Below, in pieces: positions 1 through 9,259 of a stretch of DNA of 64,000 nucleotides (position 1 is the stretch's first letter; each line of letters begins with the position of its first letter). A program made the translations under genes and the position numbers. The notes under the pieces are model-generated. The model worked only from the letters and a program-made list of their open reading frames with translations, searched no databases and was not told the origin of the DNA. Location of the stretch: contig NZ_CP032489.1 in assembly GCF_003600625.1 (NCBI RefSeq), positions 2,170,001-2,234,000 on the forward strand, given 5' to 3'. This DNA is from Arachidicoccus soli. GTDB taxonomy: Bacteria > Bacteroidota > Bacteroidia > Chitinophagales > Chitinophagaceae.

Positions 1-477
1 ATTCAGCCAAATTGTTGCCCTGTAATTAATACCATTGAATTTTAGCCAGATCCTTTTTTTCGTAAAATTTACTGGCATATGAAAAGAAGTGCGATACCAA
101 TAATGATAAAACGCGCGACCAACATCAGCCATATCCGGTATGAGGTAATGATCTCTTTTGTTAACATCACCAAAGTAAGGATCCGGATAGATTTTGTTTT
201 TCACTAAAGATGTAAGCACGGTTCCGGGCACGACTGCTTGCATCCAGCTATCTTCATCAAATCCTTGCGATGAAACAGCAGTTCCATCCTCAAAAACACT
301 GTCGGAACGCTTCATCTTCCAATCACAATGACCAGGGAAGGATGGATTATTACTCAAGAATATGGACTGTGAAGAGGAAGATGCCATACTTAAACTTCCT
401 GTCTGTGCATTAGAAATAAATGCCCAAGAAAGTAGAAAGACTAAATCAATTCCCAAGTTAAAATATTTTCTATTCAT
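1..477 (-). CDS. Glycoside hydrolase family 2-type enzyme, N-terminal part (runs off window)
   Basis: The frame is open from an ATG at 477-475 to the window edge, giving 159 residues. It starts with a hydrophobic signal peptide ending near SNAQ. It continues with the jelly-roll sugar-binding domain that opens GH2 enzymes, seen in the series FDEDSWMQAVVPGTV, LTSLV, YPDPYFGDVN and WYRTSF...LKFNGINYRATIWLN. The GTVLTSLV...YPDPY...N pattern is usual in GH2 beta-mannosidase and exo-beta-glucosaminidase relatives. The catalytic barrel lies outside the window, so the exact activity cannot be told. It is the most downstream visible gene of the leftward PUL and is probably exported to the periplasm. 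The family is fairly sure; the substrate is unknown. Confidence 0.8.
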   Translation of the reverse strand, partial: MNRKYFNLGIDLVFLLSWAFISNAQTGSLSMASSSSQSIFLSNNPSFPGHCDWKMKRSDSVFEDGTAVSSQGFDEDSWMQAVVPGTVLTSLVKNKIYPDPYFGDVNKRDHYLIPDMADVGRAFYHYWYRTSFHMPVNFTKKRIWLKFNGINYRATIWLN

Positions 478-718
478 AATAGCTTTTACTCAGTTCCATT
501 CATTCATGGTTTAAATATTTAAAATTACGAAATCGAGTAATAGAGGACTAGTTTTAGTTATTGATACTGCATAAATTATTTCCCGGCAAGATAGCAGCAT
601 GTAACTTCATTAATTATTGACAATTATTTATCCTTCCATTCTCTTGACAGGAATAAGTTGTGGGGGTTAGCAATATATAGTAAAGGAAGATAGCATACCG
701 ATCCAACTTATTTCTCTA

Positions 719-1576
719 CTACTCTAGACTGATATGATAAATTTTATCCAATATTTTTAATGCATAACGTTGACCAAGTATCAGTTGACTTCTAGTATCA
801 AAATGTGGGTTATTAATATCCCCTCTTAATGGAGTTAACCCTTTTGTATTAACGCAATCAGTGTTTTTTATTTCATTTGGAACCTCATCAATTATTGTAT
901 TCATCTTTTCTGATCCTTTTTTCCATCGGCCGATTTCCCCTGCTACAAAATACACATTAGCTCCCAAATCCTTTCGGAGGTCTTTTACTAGTTTTTTTAA
1001 TAAGGGAATATAGCCCTCCGGTGCTTTTGAATTTGCTTCGCCTTGATGCCATATAATAGCTTTTAATGTTCCATATTTTTCGGCTTTTTTTAATTGCTTA
1101 ACTGCATTTTCATATAAATTAAAATCATTAGGTCCATTATACCCTTTTTCCCAACTTTCAATTCTGGTATCCCCTCTTGCATTTACGACGAGGCCAATCT
1201 TTTTCCCACTCAACTCCCCTAATTCTTTTCCAAAACTATAAGAAGGATTCAAAGCTTGCATAGATAAAATTTTTCTTACAGTTGAATATTTATTCATTGG
1301 AGTAGAAGCTCTTTCAAAATCAATTCCGTTAAACAAATAAACATCACGTAAGGTATCTTTCTCTTTAGCTGTTATAATAGCCCGGCCAGACATATTTGAT
1401 TGACCAATCATTAAATAAATATCAAGATTTTTTGCTGCTGTATCATTAGGCAAATTGATGTCGTTTGTAGTTCTATTTTCAACCATTTTATTTGCGAATA
1501 GATTCTGTGCATATATTAGCAAATAAGCAAAAAATGTCCCAATTATAAAATATTTTAAAAAAGTAATTCTTTTCAT
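719..1576 (-). CDS. Secreted SGNH-type carbohydrate esterase (sialate O-acetylesterase/CE6-like, SASA domain)
   Basis: This 285-residue protein has an N-terminal hydrophobic export segment (about residues 8-28). An SGNH-hydrolase core follows: IGQSNMSG with the likely nucleophile Ser60, the WHQGEAN block in the middle, and a C-terminal HFDTRSQLILGQRYA block with the likely catalytic His258. These blocks are typical of the SASA/CE6 family, which removes acetyl groups from sugars, including acetylated xylan. Lying between a GH2-like and a GH-D-like gene in the PUL, it probably deacetylates the glycan so that the hydrolases can act. The fold is well supported. Whether it acts on xylan, sialic acid or another acetylated sugar cannot be read from the sequence. 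Confidence 0.8.
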   Translation of the reverse strand: MKRITFLKYFIIGTFFAYLLIYAQNLFANKMVENRTTNDINLPNDTAAKNLDIYLMIGQSNMSGRAIITAKEKDTLRDVYLFNGIDFERASTPMNKYSTVRKILSMQALNPSYSFGKELGELSGKKIGLVVNARGDTRIESWEKGYNGPNDFNLYENAVKQLKKAEKYGTLKAIIWHQGEANSKAPEGYIPLLKKLVKDLRKDLGANVYFVAGEIGRWKKGSEKMNTIIDEVPNEIKNTDCVNTKGLTPLRGDINNPHFDTRSQLILGQRYALKILDKIYHISLE

Positions 1577-1688
1577 TCTTGTTTTTTTATTAAAGACTTA
1601 TGCATTTCATCTTGAATAAATATTTATTTTATTATTTTCTTTTGACAGGACTGTGAAAGAGCTTTTAAAGCGAAAAATATTTATAGAA

Positions 1689-3839
1689 TTAAGGATTTAA
1701 GATTACTTCTGCTTGATTACTATTATTAGGTTTAGATAATTTCAAACTAAATAAATGAGTAGCAGGGTCAATAGTCACTTTTCCTATGTTGGAATGAATG
1801 CTCGATCTACTATATCCTTGCAGAATAACTTGTTGTTCAGAGGGAGCGAACAAAACTTTTATTTTTAATTGACTTCCAACTTCTTCAATGGATGCAATTC
1901 TCTTTTTCCCGGTAGCGGCAATTTTATTTTCATCACCCAAAAATGCTATTCCAGAAGAACTTACTGGAGCAAGTATGTAATAAGCATAATTTGATTCAGG
2001 GATTTTATCTGAAAAAAGATCTTTTGCATCTACTTCTTTAGCTTCCTTTGAAATAGGGTTATAAACAATAACTTCATTTTTCATTCCTAGTTCAGCTGGA
2101 CGAAAGTGAAATATTTTTTCATCCTCAGCGTGATTACAAAAAGCAAATAAATAATTTGTAGTAACGCTTTGGTGTTTTGTATAGGTATAGGCAAGTATGG
2201 GAGAATGCTTGTGATTTGCCATCATTATAAAATCTTGATCTAAAGGAAGGATTGGAACATCAGGTCTCACAATCTGACCATCTTCTCTACAACTTAGCAT
2301 AATGTTATGTTTACTCTCCTTACCAATCGCATCTCCTGTACCAACAGGACCAGAAGACAAAACAGATAATATCATATTACCAAGTTCTGTACTTTTAAAC
2401 ACATCGCACCATGGCATTGCTCCTGTTTCATAAGCTAATTGAGAAGTAAAAATAAACTTCATCCACTTTTCAGGATTAAACCGATCGTCACTCGTACGTA
2501 TCGTGGTTAGATTATTATATTTAAGACCTTGAAGGAAATATCGAGGCATTGCCATGCAATACTGTAAATTCATTTTTTCTTTTGCTGCAGCATTTGCCAT
2601 TCCATCTGTAAATGAATCAGCTACATTAAGGGTAGCACCCATCTCAGGAGAATTCCTATATATAAAATCCAACCAATCCTGTTCATAACAGACCACTCCT
2701 GAACTTTTAAGATAGCTCATAATATCTTTCCAGAATAACGGATCAGGGGACATGATCCCAGAAACATTGTATTGTTGGTGATAAGGGCTTCTAGGGTCAA
2801 TCCACCGATTATGTGTAGCTAAAGGCAACCCTAATTTACGTTGAAAACTTGCCATTCCATGTGGAAATAAAAACGGATCGGCTCTGTACTCCATTAACCC
2901 ACCGTAACGATTCCAGGGACCTCTTGGCAAATTTTTGTTTTTAAAATCATCTCCAAGTTTATCATTTGGACCATAATCAGTTTTTTCATACCACCAACTG
3001 TCCAGTTGCATATAACCAATAGGTATATGTTGTTGTTGGTAGTATTGTTTTAGCTTCAGTAATGTATTACTATACCCTATTGTCGTATCATAGTTATAAT
3101 AATAATCTGCACCATTATCTGTCCAGTAGCCATAATATTTCAAAAGCGGATCAGCATCTTTATCAGGAAAGTTTCGATGATATAAGCTACGTAAGGCAGT
3201 CCCCCAATTATTCCAGCTTTTATGAATACTATTATCCAGAACCATTATCGTTGAATAGGAAAACCCTTTGGGGAAGCTAGTAATCTCAGCATTTAATGAG
3301 CTGGCAATTTGATGTAACCCGTCTCCTTTCATTTTAGCTACCATAAAATGTGATGCTGGAGAAATGATACAAGCCTTATTTTGTTTGTCATATAAAAGCC
3401 AAGGAGTAGATGTCTGTTCCAAAAGAAATCTCGGCCATGCAAAATGATCATTATGATAACTAAAATGGTATAAATCACTTGGGATGACATCAAAGTCAGG
3501 AAAACTGCTCAGCGGGGCCGAACTTCCTTCTGGTAATGTTATTGTAAAAATAACTACAGGTGCTGCATTATACCATCTTATGCGTCCAATATCTTGACCT
3601 TTATTCCAACTAAAGCTTATACTTTTAAAACTACCTACCTCGTCACTTCCATTTCCTTGACTAATATCAGACAACCCCTCGCCTACCGTACCCGAGAAAG
3701 TCCAATGCAATGCATTTGATGTTATTTTATATTGCCCCGAAGTGGAATTGACTCCCACTTCAATATTGGAAAATTGTTGAGCAGATAAACTGATACATGT
3801 AAACAACATACATGTAAGGAAAAATGAATTAAGCTTCAT
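1689..3839 (-). CDS. Secreted clan GH-D-like glycoside hydrolase (GH27/GH36-related)
   Basis: This 716-residue protein has a signal peptide ending near SLSAQQ. I recognise no close named family, but its motifs line up in order with clan GH-D alpha-galactosidases. HIPIGYMQLDSWWY (Asp280) matches the GH27 block for the start of the barrel. SGVVCYEQDWLDF (Asp388) matches the nucleophile strand. TIRTSDDR (Asp451/452) matches the acid/base strand. GPVGTGDAIGKE matches the later substrate loop. The N-terminal 230 residues look like a beta-sandwich and the last 120 like a C-terminal sandwich. It lies in the PUL between an esterase and GH67, about 210 bp downstream of a conserved operator-like element at 4046-4130. 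It may release an alpha-linked galactose-type side chain; it could also be an undescribed family in the clan. Confidence 0.6.
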   Translation of the reverse strand: MKLNSFFLTCMLFTCISLSAQQFSNIEVGVNSTSGQYKITSNALHWTFSGTVGEGLSDISQGNGSDEVGSFKSISFSWNKGQDIGRIRWYNAAPVVIFTITLPEGSSAPLSSFPDFDVIPSDLYHFSYHNDHFAWPRFLLEQTSTPWLLYDKQNKACIISPASHFMVAKMKGDGLHQIASSLNAEITSFPKGFSYSTIMVLDNSIHKSWNNWGTALRSLYHRNFPDKDADPLLKYYGYWTDNGADYYYNYDTTIGYSNTLLKLKQYYQQQHIPIGYMQLDSWWYEKTDYGPNDKLGDDFKNKNLPRGPWNRYGGLMEYRADPFLFPHGMASFQRKLGLPLATHNRWIDPRSPYHQQYNVSGIMSPDPLFWKDIMSYLKSSGVVCYEQDWLDFIYRNSPEMGATLNVADSFTDGMANAAAKEKMNLQYCMAMPRYFLQGLKYNNLTTIRTSDDRFNPEKWMKFIFTSQLAYETGAMPWCDVFKSTELGNMILSVLSSGPVGTGDAIGKESKHNIMLSCREDGQIVRPDVPILPLDQDFIMMANHKHSPILAYTYTKHQSVTTNYLFAFCNHAEDEKIFHFRPAELGMKNEVIVYNPISKEAKEVDAKDLFSDKIPESNYAYYILAPVSSSGIAFLGDENKIAATGKKRIASIEEVGSQLKIKVLFAPSEQQVILQGYSRSSIHSNIGKVTIDPATHLFSLKLSKPNNSNQAEVILNP

Positions 3840-4045
3840 AATTTTAATTAGATTTTTAAAAAAATGCTGTGAAACAAGGTCTACAATAAAAGCAATAAGG
3901 CTAAGGAATAGAAAGTCTTAAAAAGTCCATATTATAGAGAATAACCAATCTTGATTACTCCTACTTATTTATTTTGGAAAAAATAAATATTGAAATTTAT
4001 CATCGCTGTATTTCCATTAAAATTCCCTTACTTCAGCTTCTATCA

Positions 4046-4130
4046 TAAAACAAATATTCGTTTGTAAAGCTGGTATTTTTTTCTAACAAGTAATCTACAT
4101 TTCCTCTCATCAATTCTACATTTCTTATAA
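4046..4130. promoter_or_regulatory. Conserved PUL operator-like element, site A
   Basis: This 85-bp stretch opens with ACAAATATTCGTTTGT (inverted ACAAA/TTTGT arms). Thirty-three bases after the TTTGTAAA block it carries a 10-bp direct repeat, TCTACATTTC, at 4094-4103 and again at 4115-4124, exactly 21 bp apart (two helical turns). The same layout recurs at 19366, 25452 and, less exactly, at 9151 and 34891. It lies upstream of the minus-strand gene starting at 3839. AraC-type response regulators of HTCS systems commonly bind spaced direct repeats, so this is a likely binding site for the PUL regulator. The rest of the 3840-4195 gap holds no gene that I can see. Confidence 0.6.
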
Positions 4131-4195
4131 ATTTATTAAGAATGCCTTTCCCCTTTCCGGACATTTTCTATAAAGCGTTTAGATGGTTTACTTTC

Positions 4196-6391
4196 TTATT
4201 CTAAAGGAATATTTTTCCCGCTTGTTTTGGAAAAGAATTCCAAACAAGTATTTCTCCATTTTTTGTAATGGATAAGCTGACTATTCAATTTATCTAAAAC
4301 CATTGAATATCTTTCACGATCAATCTTGCCTTTTAAAGAGGACCATTCTTTAATAAGCATTGCTGCATAGTTATATCCGCTTTCGTATTTAAAACACAAT
4401 TCCTCCCAAAGGCTTCTACCGGATTTCATTGTATAATCCCAGGGAACGAAGTGAAACCAAAGTAAATCCTGCTCAGGGCAAATATTTAGCTGATTAAACA
4501 GAGTATAAAGAGGCTTATGATATTCACTTACGGCATTCGTTCCGGATTTCTTCCAATTATTTGTATAATTCTCTATACGGTTATAACCCATTTTACTTTT
4601 ATTTGAACTAGTCTTATCCCATCCTTTCTCTTGATGATTTGTCCTATTATAACCGATCCCATTTTGATCTGCAAACCAAAAATCATTTACCCTGCCAGCA
4701 GGATCAGGATCATTATGATCTGAGCCACATACAAAATTCAACCCTAAAGGACTTCTTACATTCACTGCTGCTTCCCAAGAGCCTGCCATCATATCTGTAA
4801 TAGTTTTCACTAATTTAGCGTCATTCCCCCAAGTCATTCGCACCCACTCATCTGCAATGGTATCCGCATTCAATTCGGGATCCCAGGCAAGGCGGCCAAA
4901 TGCATACCAATTTGCCTGAGCAAACAAATGGCCACACCAATCACTGTCATCTCCCATATTTGCCACCCCAGCAACACCAGTTAATTTATAATGATCTACA
5001 ATACCTTCCACAATCTTGGCAATGGTCGAGCCCTTTCCCTTTTCGTAGGTATCTGAACTGAAAACTTCTTCCCATTCTTTTCCTAAATAAACCAAATCAG
5101 TAGCTCGACCTAAATATTCTTGTTCGATCTCAAATTCCATCATCATGGGTGTTTTTGGCATCGAACCCCAAAGCGGGTGAAAAACTTCACGAGGTTGATA
5201 ATCAAGCGGTCCATTCTTGACCTGAAGAATAACATTCGAATCGAATTTTCCATCAAGGGGATGAATTTGTTTATAAGAACGCTGTGCTCGATCTAAATCT
5301 ATTTTGGGGTTATAAACGAATGCTCTCCAAAAGATGATACCTCCATGTGGTTTTAAAGCCCTTGCCAGCATATTGGCCGCATCCGCATCATCACGACCAT
5401 ATTTCTGAGGACCTGGCATACCTTCAGATCCAGCCTTTACTAAGAAACCTCCGAAGTCAGGTATCAAAGAATAAATTTCATCTGCTTTGTCTTTCCACCA
5501 TTGCGCAACTTTTGGATTCAAAGGATCTGCTGTTTCACAAGTTCCAATCCTTTCGCTTTTTTTATTGGGAATTGGTTTTAACGGGGCATCCAGACTTATT
5601 GAAAGATAAATGCGAATGCCATAGGGTCTATATGCGTCTGCGAGGATGGCAACTTTTTTCAAGTCAGAACTACGAAGTAGGTTAACAGGAAAATCATTTA
5701 TTACTGCTCCATTAATCCCAATAGAGGCATTGGCTCTGGCATAATCTATATTTCGTTTTCTTATATTATTGTTCGACAGTTTATTCCAGTCTGTAAGATT
5801 TACCGAGCCCCCAAAATAAGTTCTCTTCTTCGAAAAGCTATCCCAATGATTTAATAATCGAAATTGAGTTTTTGGATTGTTTATAATTTTAAGTGCGGAT
5901 AAGTTTTTATGTGTTTCTAATAAGCGCAAAAATGCAAATGTTCCATACAAAGCTCCTAATTCTGTTTTGGCGCCGATGACCGTAATATTTCTTTTAGAAT
6001 ATAAAATATAACCCTCTTGATTCAGATTTTTAAAATCGTTTGATATTTTAACTTCAAGGCCTCTTCTTTCCTGCATAGGAGCATTGACAATCGGTATTTT
6101 TTGACCTAAAATTCCTGATAATCCGCGCTGAAGTTCTGCTTTTATTACTTGTATAGTAGGGGATATTCCAGGAACAACAATCTGCGTAAGTCTTTGCTGG
6201 TATTTTGCCAATATTATTGGATCCTGAATTTTATGGTATCGTAGCCATAAATCATATCCATTTTCATCTTTTGGAAAAGCTTCAGAAGCAGGCTTAGCTC
6301 CTTTAAAAGAATTTGAATGATAAGCAAATGCAGGTATACAGAATACGCATAAGATAACCAGCAAAAAAGTATTTACTTTTCTAGCATTCAT
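4196..6391 (-). CDS. GH67 alpha-glucuronidase
   Basis: This 731-residue exported protein (signal peptide to about residue 23) reads along its length like GH67. It has an N-terminal GH67N domain with the ENGYDLWLRYHKI block, the FRLLNHWDSFSK barrel entry, FLVKAGSEGMPGP with the putative acid Glu323, VKNGPLDYQPRE with Asp397, and EIEQEYLGRATDLVYLG with Glu425. These match the catalytic acid and the paired carboxylate base of the family. GH67 removes 4-O-methyl-glucuronic acid from the non-reducing end of xylo-oligosaccharides. The length is as usual for the family. Upstream neighbours are GH31 and FGE in the same direction. With GH115 at 19819 it indicates a glucuronic-acid-decorated substrate. 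Confidence 0.92.
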   Translation of the reverse strand: MNARKVNTFLLVILCVFCIPAFAYHSNSFKGAKPASEAFPKDENGYDLWLRYHKIQDPIILAKYQQRLTQIVVPGISPTIQVIKAELQRGLSGILGQKIPIVNAPMQERRGLEVKISNDFKNLNQEGYILYSKRNITVIGAKTELGALYGTFAFLRLLETHKNLSALKIINNPKTQFRLLNHWDSFSKKRTYFGGSVNLTDWNKLSNNNIRKRNIDYARANASIGINGAVINDFPVNLLRSSDLKKVAILADAYRPYGIRIYLSISLDAPLKPIPNKKSERIGTCETADPLNPKVAQWWKDKADEIYSLIPDFGGFLVKAGSEGMPGPQKYGRDDADAANMLARALKPHGGIIFWRAFVYNPKIDLDRAQRSYKQIHPLDGKFDSNVILQVKNGPLDYQPREVFHPLWGSMPKTPMMMEFEIEQEYLGRATDLVYLGKEWEEVFSSDTYEKGKGSTIAKIVEGIVDHYKLTGVAGVANMGDDSDWCGHLFAQANWYAFGRLAWDPELNADTIADEWVRMTWGNDAKLVKTITDMMAGSWEAAVNVRSPLGLNFVCGSDHNDPDPAGRVNDFWFADQNGIGYNRTNHQEKGWDKTSSNKSKMGYNRIENYTNNWKKSGTNAVSEYHKPLYTLFNQLNICPEQDLLWFHFVPWDYTMKSGRSLWEELCFKYESGYNYAAMLIKEWSSLKGKIDRERYSMVLDKLNSQLIHYKKWRNTCLEFFSKTSGKNIPLE

Positions 6392-6464
6392 ATTAATAAG
6401 GTTTACGCAGCCAGAGAAATTAAATTTTCTGAATCTGTTTTACAATTAAAGAAAGAAGTATCTT

Positions 6465-9038
6465 TTAGTCATTCTCCAAGCCAAGTCCTTTTATAAAGGT
6501 GGTTATGCTTTCTTTTCTTACATCTTTCATGTCATGCATCATCTCTGGAATTTTGGGAAAATCTTCATTAAATTTATTGACTAGCTCTTCAAATTTATTC
6601 GGATAATATTCCAGCGAACGATTCAACTCTTCCATCTCTGCCACTCGGTAAGGAAATACTATATAGGCATCTTGGTATTTCAACTTCTCACTCATATTGT
6701 AAAGTCGCTTCATCTTTTCCGGTAAGCCGTTGATATCTGCATTATTTCCTTTATCATAATGGATTACACATCCGCTCCCTTTTGATGTTTGTACATTCGG
6801 AATATACACTTCTATACTCATCTTATCACCATTATAATACCAGTGTGCACTTTTCCCATCGGGTTCATAAGGTATTTCTTTATCTGCAATCGTTATCGAT
6901 TTGGGCATTGCTCTTCCATAAAAACTTACCCTATAGGCTCGTGCTGTTCTCATCCCGGTGAAATGTCCTTTTACCGGATTGATTTTTAAAGTGAGGCCCT
7001 CCTTATTTTCAACGGTTTGATAATTGGTCTCGCTGTAACGATCGGCATAATCTTTATTATCTCCATTATCTTCATATAAATTCCCGGCTCCTGTGCCTCC
7101 TGGAAAAACGCCCAAATGAATCAGTGCCGGCTGACATTGTAAATTGTGGATCGTATCGGCATTCATCGGGATTATTGCACCTGCCTTTACGTACAGGGGG
7201 TATTCATCTATGGAGAATTGTCTATTCACTATTTGTCCACCTTTTAGTAAGGTCCCCGTATTCCATTCGTACCAATCATTTCCTTGTGGCAACCAGACTT
7301 GTTTGGTGGAGATTCCATTGCTATCGGCTGGAGCTCCTATTGGCGCAACTAACATATCATCGCCGAACTGATATTCTCTCGTGTATTTATACGCATTCTC
7401 TGTTTCTGGATAATTGTAATACAGGGGGCGGCAAAGTGCTAGCGCTGAGTCATAGGTTTTGCGTGCCATCGTATAGATATAGGGCGCTATCTGATAGCGG
7501 AATTTAATCGCATTATATATGGCATCGAAATAAACACCTCTGAAATTCCATACTTCTTTGTTCAGCAACCCATTCTTGGTGGAATGTGTTCTGAAGATTG
7601 GGCTTAACACTCCATATTGCACCCATCTGGCGAACATTTCCGGGTCGATTGTCTGTGTTCTTGACAGGGGATTGTGTCCTCCTATATCGTGACTCCAATA
7701 ATCGTACAAAACATTGGATGCCGTATTGGTAAAATAGGGTTGGTATTCCAATGACTTCCAGGATATGTCTGCATCGCCGGAAAACCCTACTTGATATCTG
7801 TGATTGCCCAGTCCGCCCCAACGATGATAAAAAAGTGGACGTGTGTTGCCGTATTTTATCTTCTCGGTAAAGAAGACATAATTTAACCACCAGGTATTAC
7901 TTAAGCTTTTTATCTTTTTATCGTTGGGCCATTGCTGCCAGTCTAACCACCAGAAGTCTACACCTTGTTTCTCGTATGGATTTAATATTGTGTCAAACCA
8001 GGTTTTTACATATTTTTTATCGGAGACCACGTAGGGGATCGTTTTATGTCCAGTGGTATCAAAGTTCATGGCTTTGGCAAAGGAGGCATATTGTCTTTCT
8101 TGTGGCCCTACTCCATCGGCGGGATGCAGGTTTAGGGTGGTTTTCAGATGTTCTTTATTGGTCCAGGCCAGGAACTTCCCTGGATGCGGAAACAAACTGC
8201 TATCCCAGGTCCAGCCGGTCCAGCCTTGTTTGTGCCAGTCCATATCTATCACTAACACATCTAGCGGAACATCGAATTGTTTGAATTTGGCAATTAGGTT
8301 TCTGAATTCATTATCTGTATAACGCCAGTAGCGTGACCACCAGTAGCCAAAGGCATATCTTGGGGGCAAAGGAACTTTTCCGCCTATCATCGCATAATCG
8401 CGCAAGGCCATTTTATAATGTGAACCGTACATCAACACATACCAGTCTTGCGCGCTATGTCTGGCTGTCGTATCTACCCATTGGAAAGCTGCATTGTCAA
8501 ATAACAGGCTATGGCTATCGTCTATTAATGTCCAACCGTCTCGTGCTAATATCCCTTTCTCTAAGGGTATCTTTTTGCCGTCGCGCATGTCGCCATTATA
8601 GCCGTCGAGTGTTCTGTAGGTCCCCATTAAATTATCCTTTTGCTCCATTCCGGGACGCCAGCTAATCGGCTTTTCTGATTTATTATAATAAGTGATCTCT
8701 AAATTTCTCTCCGTAAACTTACCGGAACCTATCTTATATCTCAACAAAAGTGAATCTGTGCGTATGATTAACCAGCCTCTTTGTATTTTTTGACTAAAGG
8801 AAGCAACGGGTAAATTTCTATTTACTACCACAAAGGATGCCTGATCCGTAAAATGGCCCAAACTATCCCATTCAAGTCTTATCATCACCGGTGATAATAC
8901 AGTAAAGCGTACATCCTTCTCCGGATGTATTACGGCAGCTCTATTAGCAATAGGATGGTAATCTTGCGCCGAAGCAGAAATAGGAATCACAAATAAAAAA
9001 ATTGCAATTAGCTTTAAAACCAAATCTTGAAACTTCAT
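6465..9038 (-). CDS. GH31 alpha-xylosidase/alpha-glucosidase-type enzyme
   Basis: This 857-residue protein has a signal peptide ending near SASAQ. It has the GH31 order: N-terminal beta-sandwich, the PLPPRYAFGYWWSRYWRY entry to the barrel, VLVIDMDWH, GVDFWWLDWQQW with the nucleophile Asp366, GFSGDADISW with the acid/base Asp422, and a C-terminal DUF5110-like sandwich (GNLYEDNGDN). The last 80 or so residues form an extra charged helical tail (MKRLYNMSEKL onward) that I do not recognise as part of the core. GH31 acts on alpha-glucosides and alpha-xylosides; which one cannot be settled here. It follows an operator-like site at 9151-9190 and probably shares transcription with GH67, 73 bp downstream. 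Confidence 0.9.
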   Translation of the reverse strand: MKFQDLVLKLIAIFLFVIPISASAQDYHPIANRAAVIHPEKDVRFTVLSPVMIRLEWDSLGHFTDQASFVVVNRNLPVASFSQKIQRGWLIIRTDSLLLRYKIGSGKFTERNLEITYYNKSEKPISWRPGMEQKDNLMGTYRTLDGYNGDMRDGKKIPLEKGILARDGWTLIDDSHSLLFDNAAFQWVDTTARHSAQDWYVLMYGSHYKMALRDYAMIGGKVPLPPRYAFGYWWSRYWRYTDNEFRNLIAKFKQFDVPLDVLVIDMDWHKQGWTGWTWDSSLFPHPGKFLAWTNKEHLKTTLNLHPADGVGPQERQYASFAKAMNFDTTGHKTIPYVVSDKKYVKTWFDTILNPYEKQGVDFWWLDWQQWPNDKKIKSLSNTWWLNYVFFTEKIKYGNTRPLFYHRWGGLGNHRYQVGFSGDADISWKSLEYQPYFTNTASNVLYDYWSHDIGGHNPLSRTQTIDPEMFARWVQYGVLSPIFRTHSTKNGLLNKEVWNFRGVYFDAIYNAIKFRYQIAPYIYTMARKTYDSALALCRPLYYNYPETENAYKYTREYQFGDDMLVAPIGAPADSNGISTKQVWLPQGNDWYEWNTGTLLKGGQIVNRQFSIDEYPLYVKAGAIIPMNADTIHNLQCQPALIHLGVFPGGTGAGNLYEDNGDNKDYADRYSETNYQTVENKEGLTLKINPVKGHFTGMRTARAYRVSFYGRAMPKSITIADKEIPYEPDGKSAHWYYNGDKMSIEVYIPNVQTSKGSGCVIHYDKGNNADINGLPEKMKRLYNMSEKLKYQDAYIVFPYRVAEMEELNRSLEYYPNKFEELVNKFNEDFPKIPEMMHDMKDVRKESITTFIKGLGLEND

Positions 9039-9147
9039 CGATACTTTTTTTTAAAAAATAATTAAATAACCTTTCACAGTCTAACGAAAACAAGCGCCAT
9101 TAATTGTAAAAAAATTAAAAAGTAAAACTTTCCCTACCGAATTTGGA

Positions 9148-9195
9148 AAAGCAACATATCCTACAAATAAATTCATACATTTTATATGCTATTTT
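9148..9195. promoter_or_regulatory. Conserved PUL operator-like element, site F (partial)
   Basis: The stretch AGCAACATATCCTACAAATA followed by ATTCATACATTTTATATGC matches the right half of the operator-like element at 19411-19450, where AACATATCCTATCAA precedes ATTCTACATATTTTATAA. The two half-sites are 21-22 bp apart, as in the other copies. It lies 110-160 bp upstream of the GH31 start at 9038 and downstream of the FGE gene. The ACAAATATTCGTTTGT left part is not clear here, so confidence is lower than for sites A, B and D. Confidence 0.45.
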
Positions 9196-9259
9196 CAATA
9201 TAGTTATTTCGCTTTTAGAAGCGATTGGGGTTAATGAAAATCAATAAGAATTGCATTTT

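Noticed and set aside
3062-3280. Plus-strand 72-codon open frame rich in Tyr and Ser
   Set aside because: It is antisense to the GH-D-like gene and its composition only mirrors that gene's codons.
7124-8665. Several plus-strand open frames of 75-127 codons opposite the GH31 gene
   Set aside because: They lie antisense to a well-conserved enzyme, have no family resemblance and no signals of translation. They are shadows of the real gene.
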